DNA from: Actinomycetes bacterium
GTDB taxonomy: Bacteria; Actinomycetota; Acidimicrobiia; Acidimicrobiales; Microtrichaceae
Assembly (NCBI GenBank): GCA_023392475.1
Contig: JAEVZA010000294.1
Span: forward strand, 1 to 7,985
Length of the DNA: 7,985 bases
Reading direction: 5' to 3'
Shown: one piece after another, positions 7,545 to 7,985 of the stretch
Layout of the letters: every line of letters starts with the position of its first letter
How positions within the stretch are numbered: position 1 is the stretch's first letter
Program-made: the position numbers and the translations under genes
Notes under the pieces: model-generated
What the model was told of the DNA's origin: nothing
The model's database searches: none
Seen by the model: only the letters and a program-made list of their open reading frames with translations

Positions 7545-7913
7545 ATGCCCACCTCCGTGCTGGCCCTGCGCGGCGCGACCACGCTCGACGCCGACGAGAA
7601 GGAGCACCTCCTCGAACGGGTCCGCACCCTGCTCGAGCGGATGATGGAGGACAACGGGGTCGGCCACGACGACCTGATCTCGATCTTCTTCACGGCCACG
7701 CCCGACGTGCACAGCGCGTTCCCGGCGCTGGCCGCCCGCCAGCTCGGCCTCGGCGACGTGCCGCTGATCTGCGCGCAGGAGCTGGACATCGACGGCGGGA
7801 TGGCGCTGTGCGTCCGGGTGATGATGCAGTTCAACTCGGAGCGGACGCGGGGCGAGCTCCACCACGTCTACCTCGAGGCCGCGCGGTCGCTGCGCGACGA
7901 CCTCCCCCGGTGA
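7545..7913 (+). CDS. aroH: Chorismate mutase, AroH class
   Basis: It converts chorismate to prephenate, the branch point to tyrosine and phenylalanine. The 122-aa product is a compact AroH-type enzyme (trimeric in Bacillus subtilis) rather than the helical AroQ type. Active-site residues equivalent to those of the B. subtilis enzyme are visible: Arg9 (RGATT), Cys76 and Glu79 (ICAQELD), Arg91 (CVRVMM) and Tyr109 (HHVYLE), with Arg65 near the expected Arg63 site. The SIFFTATPDVHSAFPA segment (about 46-61) is also diagnostic. No regulatory ACT domain is present. The ATG at 7545 is 10 bp after the rluB stop and appears to be leaderless. Its TGA overlaps the next gene's GTG, whose product would use prephenate. 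Confidence 0.96.
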   Translation: MPTSVLALRGATTLDADEKEHLLERVRTLLERMMEDNGVGHDDLISIFFTATPDVHSAFPALAARQLGLGDVPLICAQELDIDGGMALCVRVMMQFNSERTRGELHHVYLEAARSLRDDLPR

Positions 7914-7985
7914 GCGGGGCCGACGGCCGCCGCCGTGCCGCGGTGGTGGGCACCGGCCTCATCGGCGGCTCGATCGCCCTGGCCC
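7910..7985 (+). CDS. tyrA: Prephenate dehydrogenase, N-terminal fragment (truncated by window end)
   Basis: Only 25 complete codons are present. After a short Arg/Ala-rich lead they give AAVVGTGLIGGSIALA, a Rossmann dinucleotide-binding loop (GxGxxGxS) of the form typical of TyrA-type prephenate and arogenate dehydrogenases. The GTG at 7910 overlaps the aroH stop by 4 bp, so the two are probably co-translated and act in sequence: chorismate to prephenate, then oxidation toward tyrosine. The Rossmann loop alone could belong to other dehydrogenases; the aroH context makes TyrA the best reading. The frame is open to the window end. Confidence 0.85.
   Translation, partial: MSGADGRRRAAVVGTGLIGGSIALA

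Overview
The window is chromosomal housekeeping DNA from a very high-GC bacterium, almost certainly an actinobacterium. By eye G+C is about 70% or more, with nearly all third codon positions G or C. The order pyrG – Nudix ADP-ribose pyrophosphatase – xerD … scpA – scpB – pseudouridine synthase matches the order I know from Mycobacterium tuberculosis (Rv1699 to Rv1711). The apparent leaderless promoters, the monofunctional AroH and the HD/trpS insertion suggest a lineage outside the classical mycobacteria and streptomycetes. Acidimicrobiia is a guess that the sequence alone cannot settle. I see no mobile element, CRISPR array, rRNA, tRNA or prophage.

Layout: (1) 1-94, minus: probable 5' end of a divergently transcribed, unidentified gene. 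(2) 193-4049, plus: pyrG (CTP synthase), a Nudix ADP-ribose pyrophosphatase-like gene, xerD (tyrosine recombinase) and a small HD-domain metal-dependent phosphohydrolase-like gene. The last three are joined by 4-bp GTGA stop/start overlaps. (3) 4083-5066, minus: trpS, convergent with the HD gene and 33 bp from it. (4) 5067-5236: a 170-bp divergent intergenic region with a promoter-like element on each side and a perfect 14-bp palindrome. (5) 5237-7534, plus: scpA, scpB and an RluB/RsuA-family pseudouridine synthase, overlapping head to tail. (6) 7545-7985, plus: aroH (chorismate mutase) followed by the first 25 codons of a tyrA-like prephenate dehydrogenase, again with a GTGA overlap.

The genes cover CTP synthesis, nucleotide-sugar clean-up, chromosome dimer resolution (XerD), SMC-ScpAB chromosome condensation, 23S rRNA modification, tryptophanyl-tRNA charging and the start of the tyrosine branch. 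XerD and ScpAB are functionally related, since both act on chromosome segregation. The rest are probably joined by conserved position rather than pathway, except aroH-tyrA, which catalyse consecutive steps.

The most notable signal is in the spacing of start signals. Four genes whose starts are not coupled to an upstream gene (left-edge gene, trpS, scpA, aroH) each have a TAnnnT hexamer 6-8 nt before the start codon and no convincing Shine-Dalgarno. That is the signature of leaderless transcripts. pyrG is the exception, with its TAnnnT 26 nt upstream and a clear Shine-Dalgarno. I found no strong candidate for an undescribed multi-gene system here.
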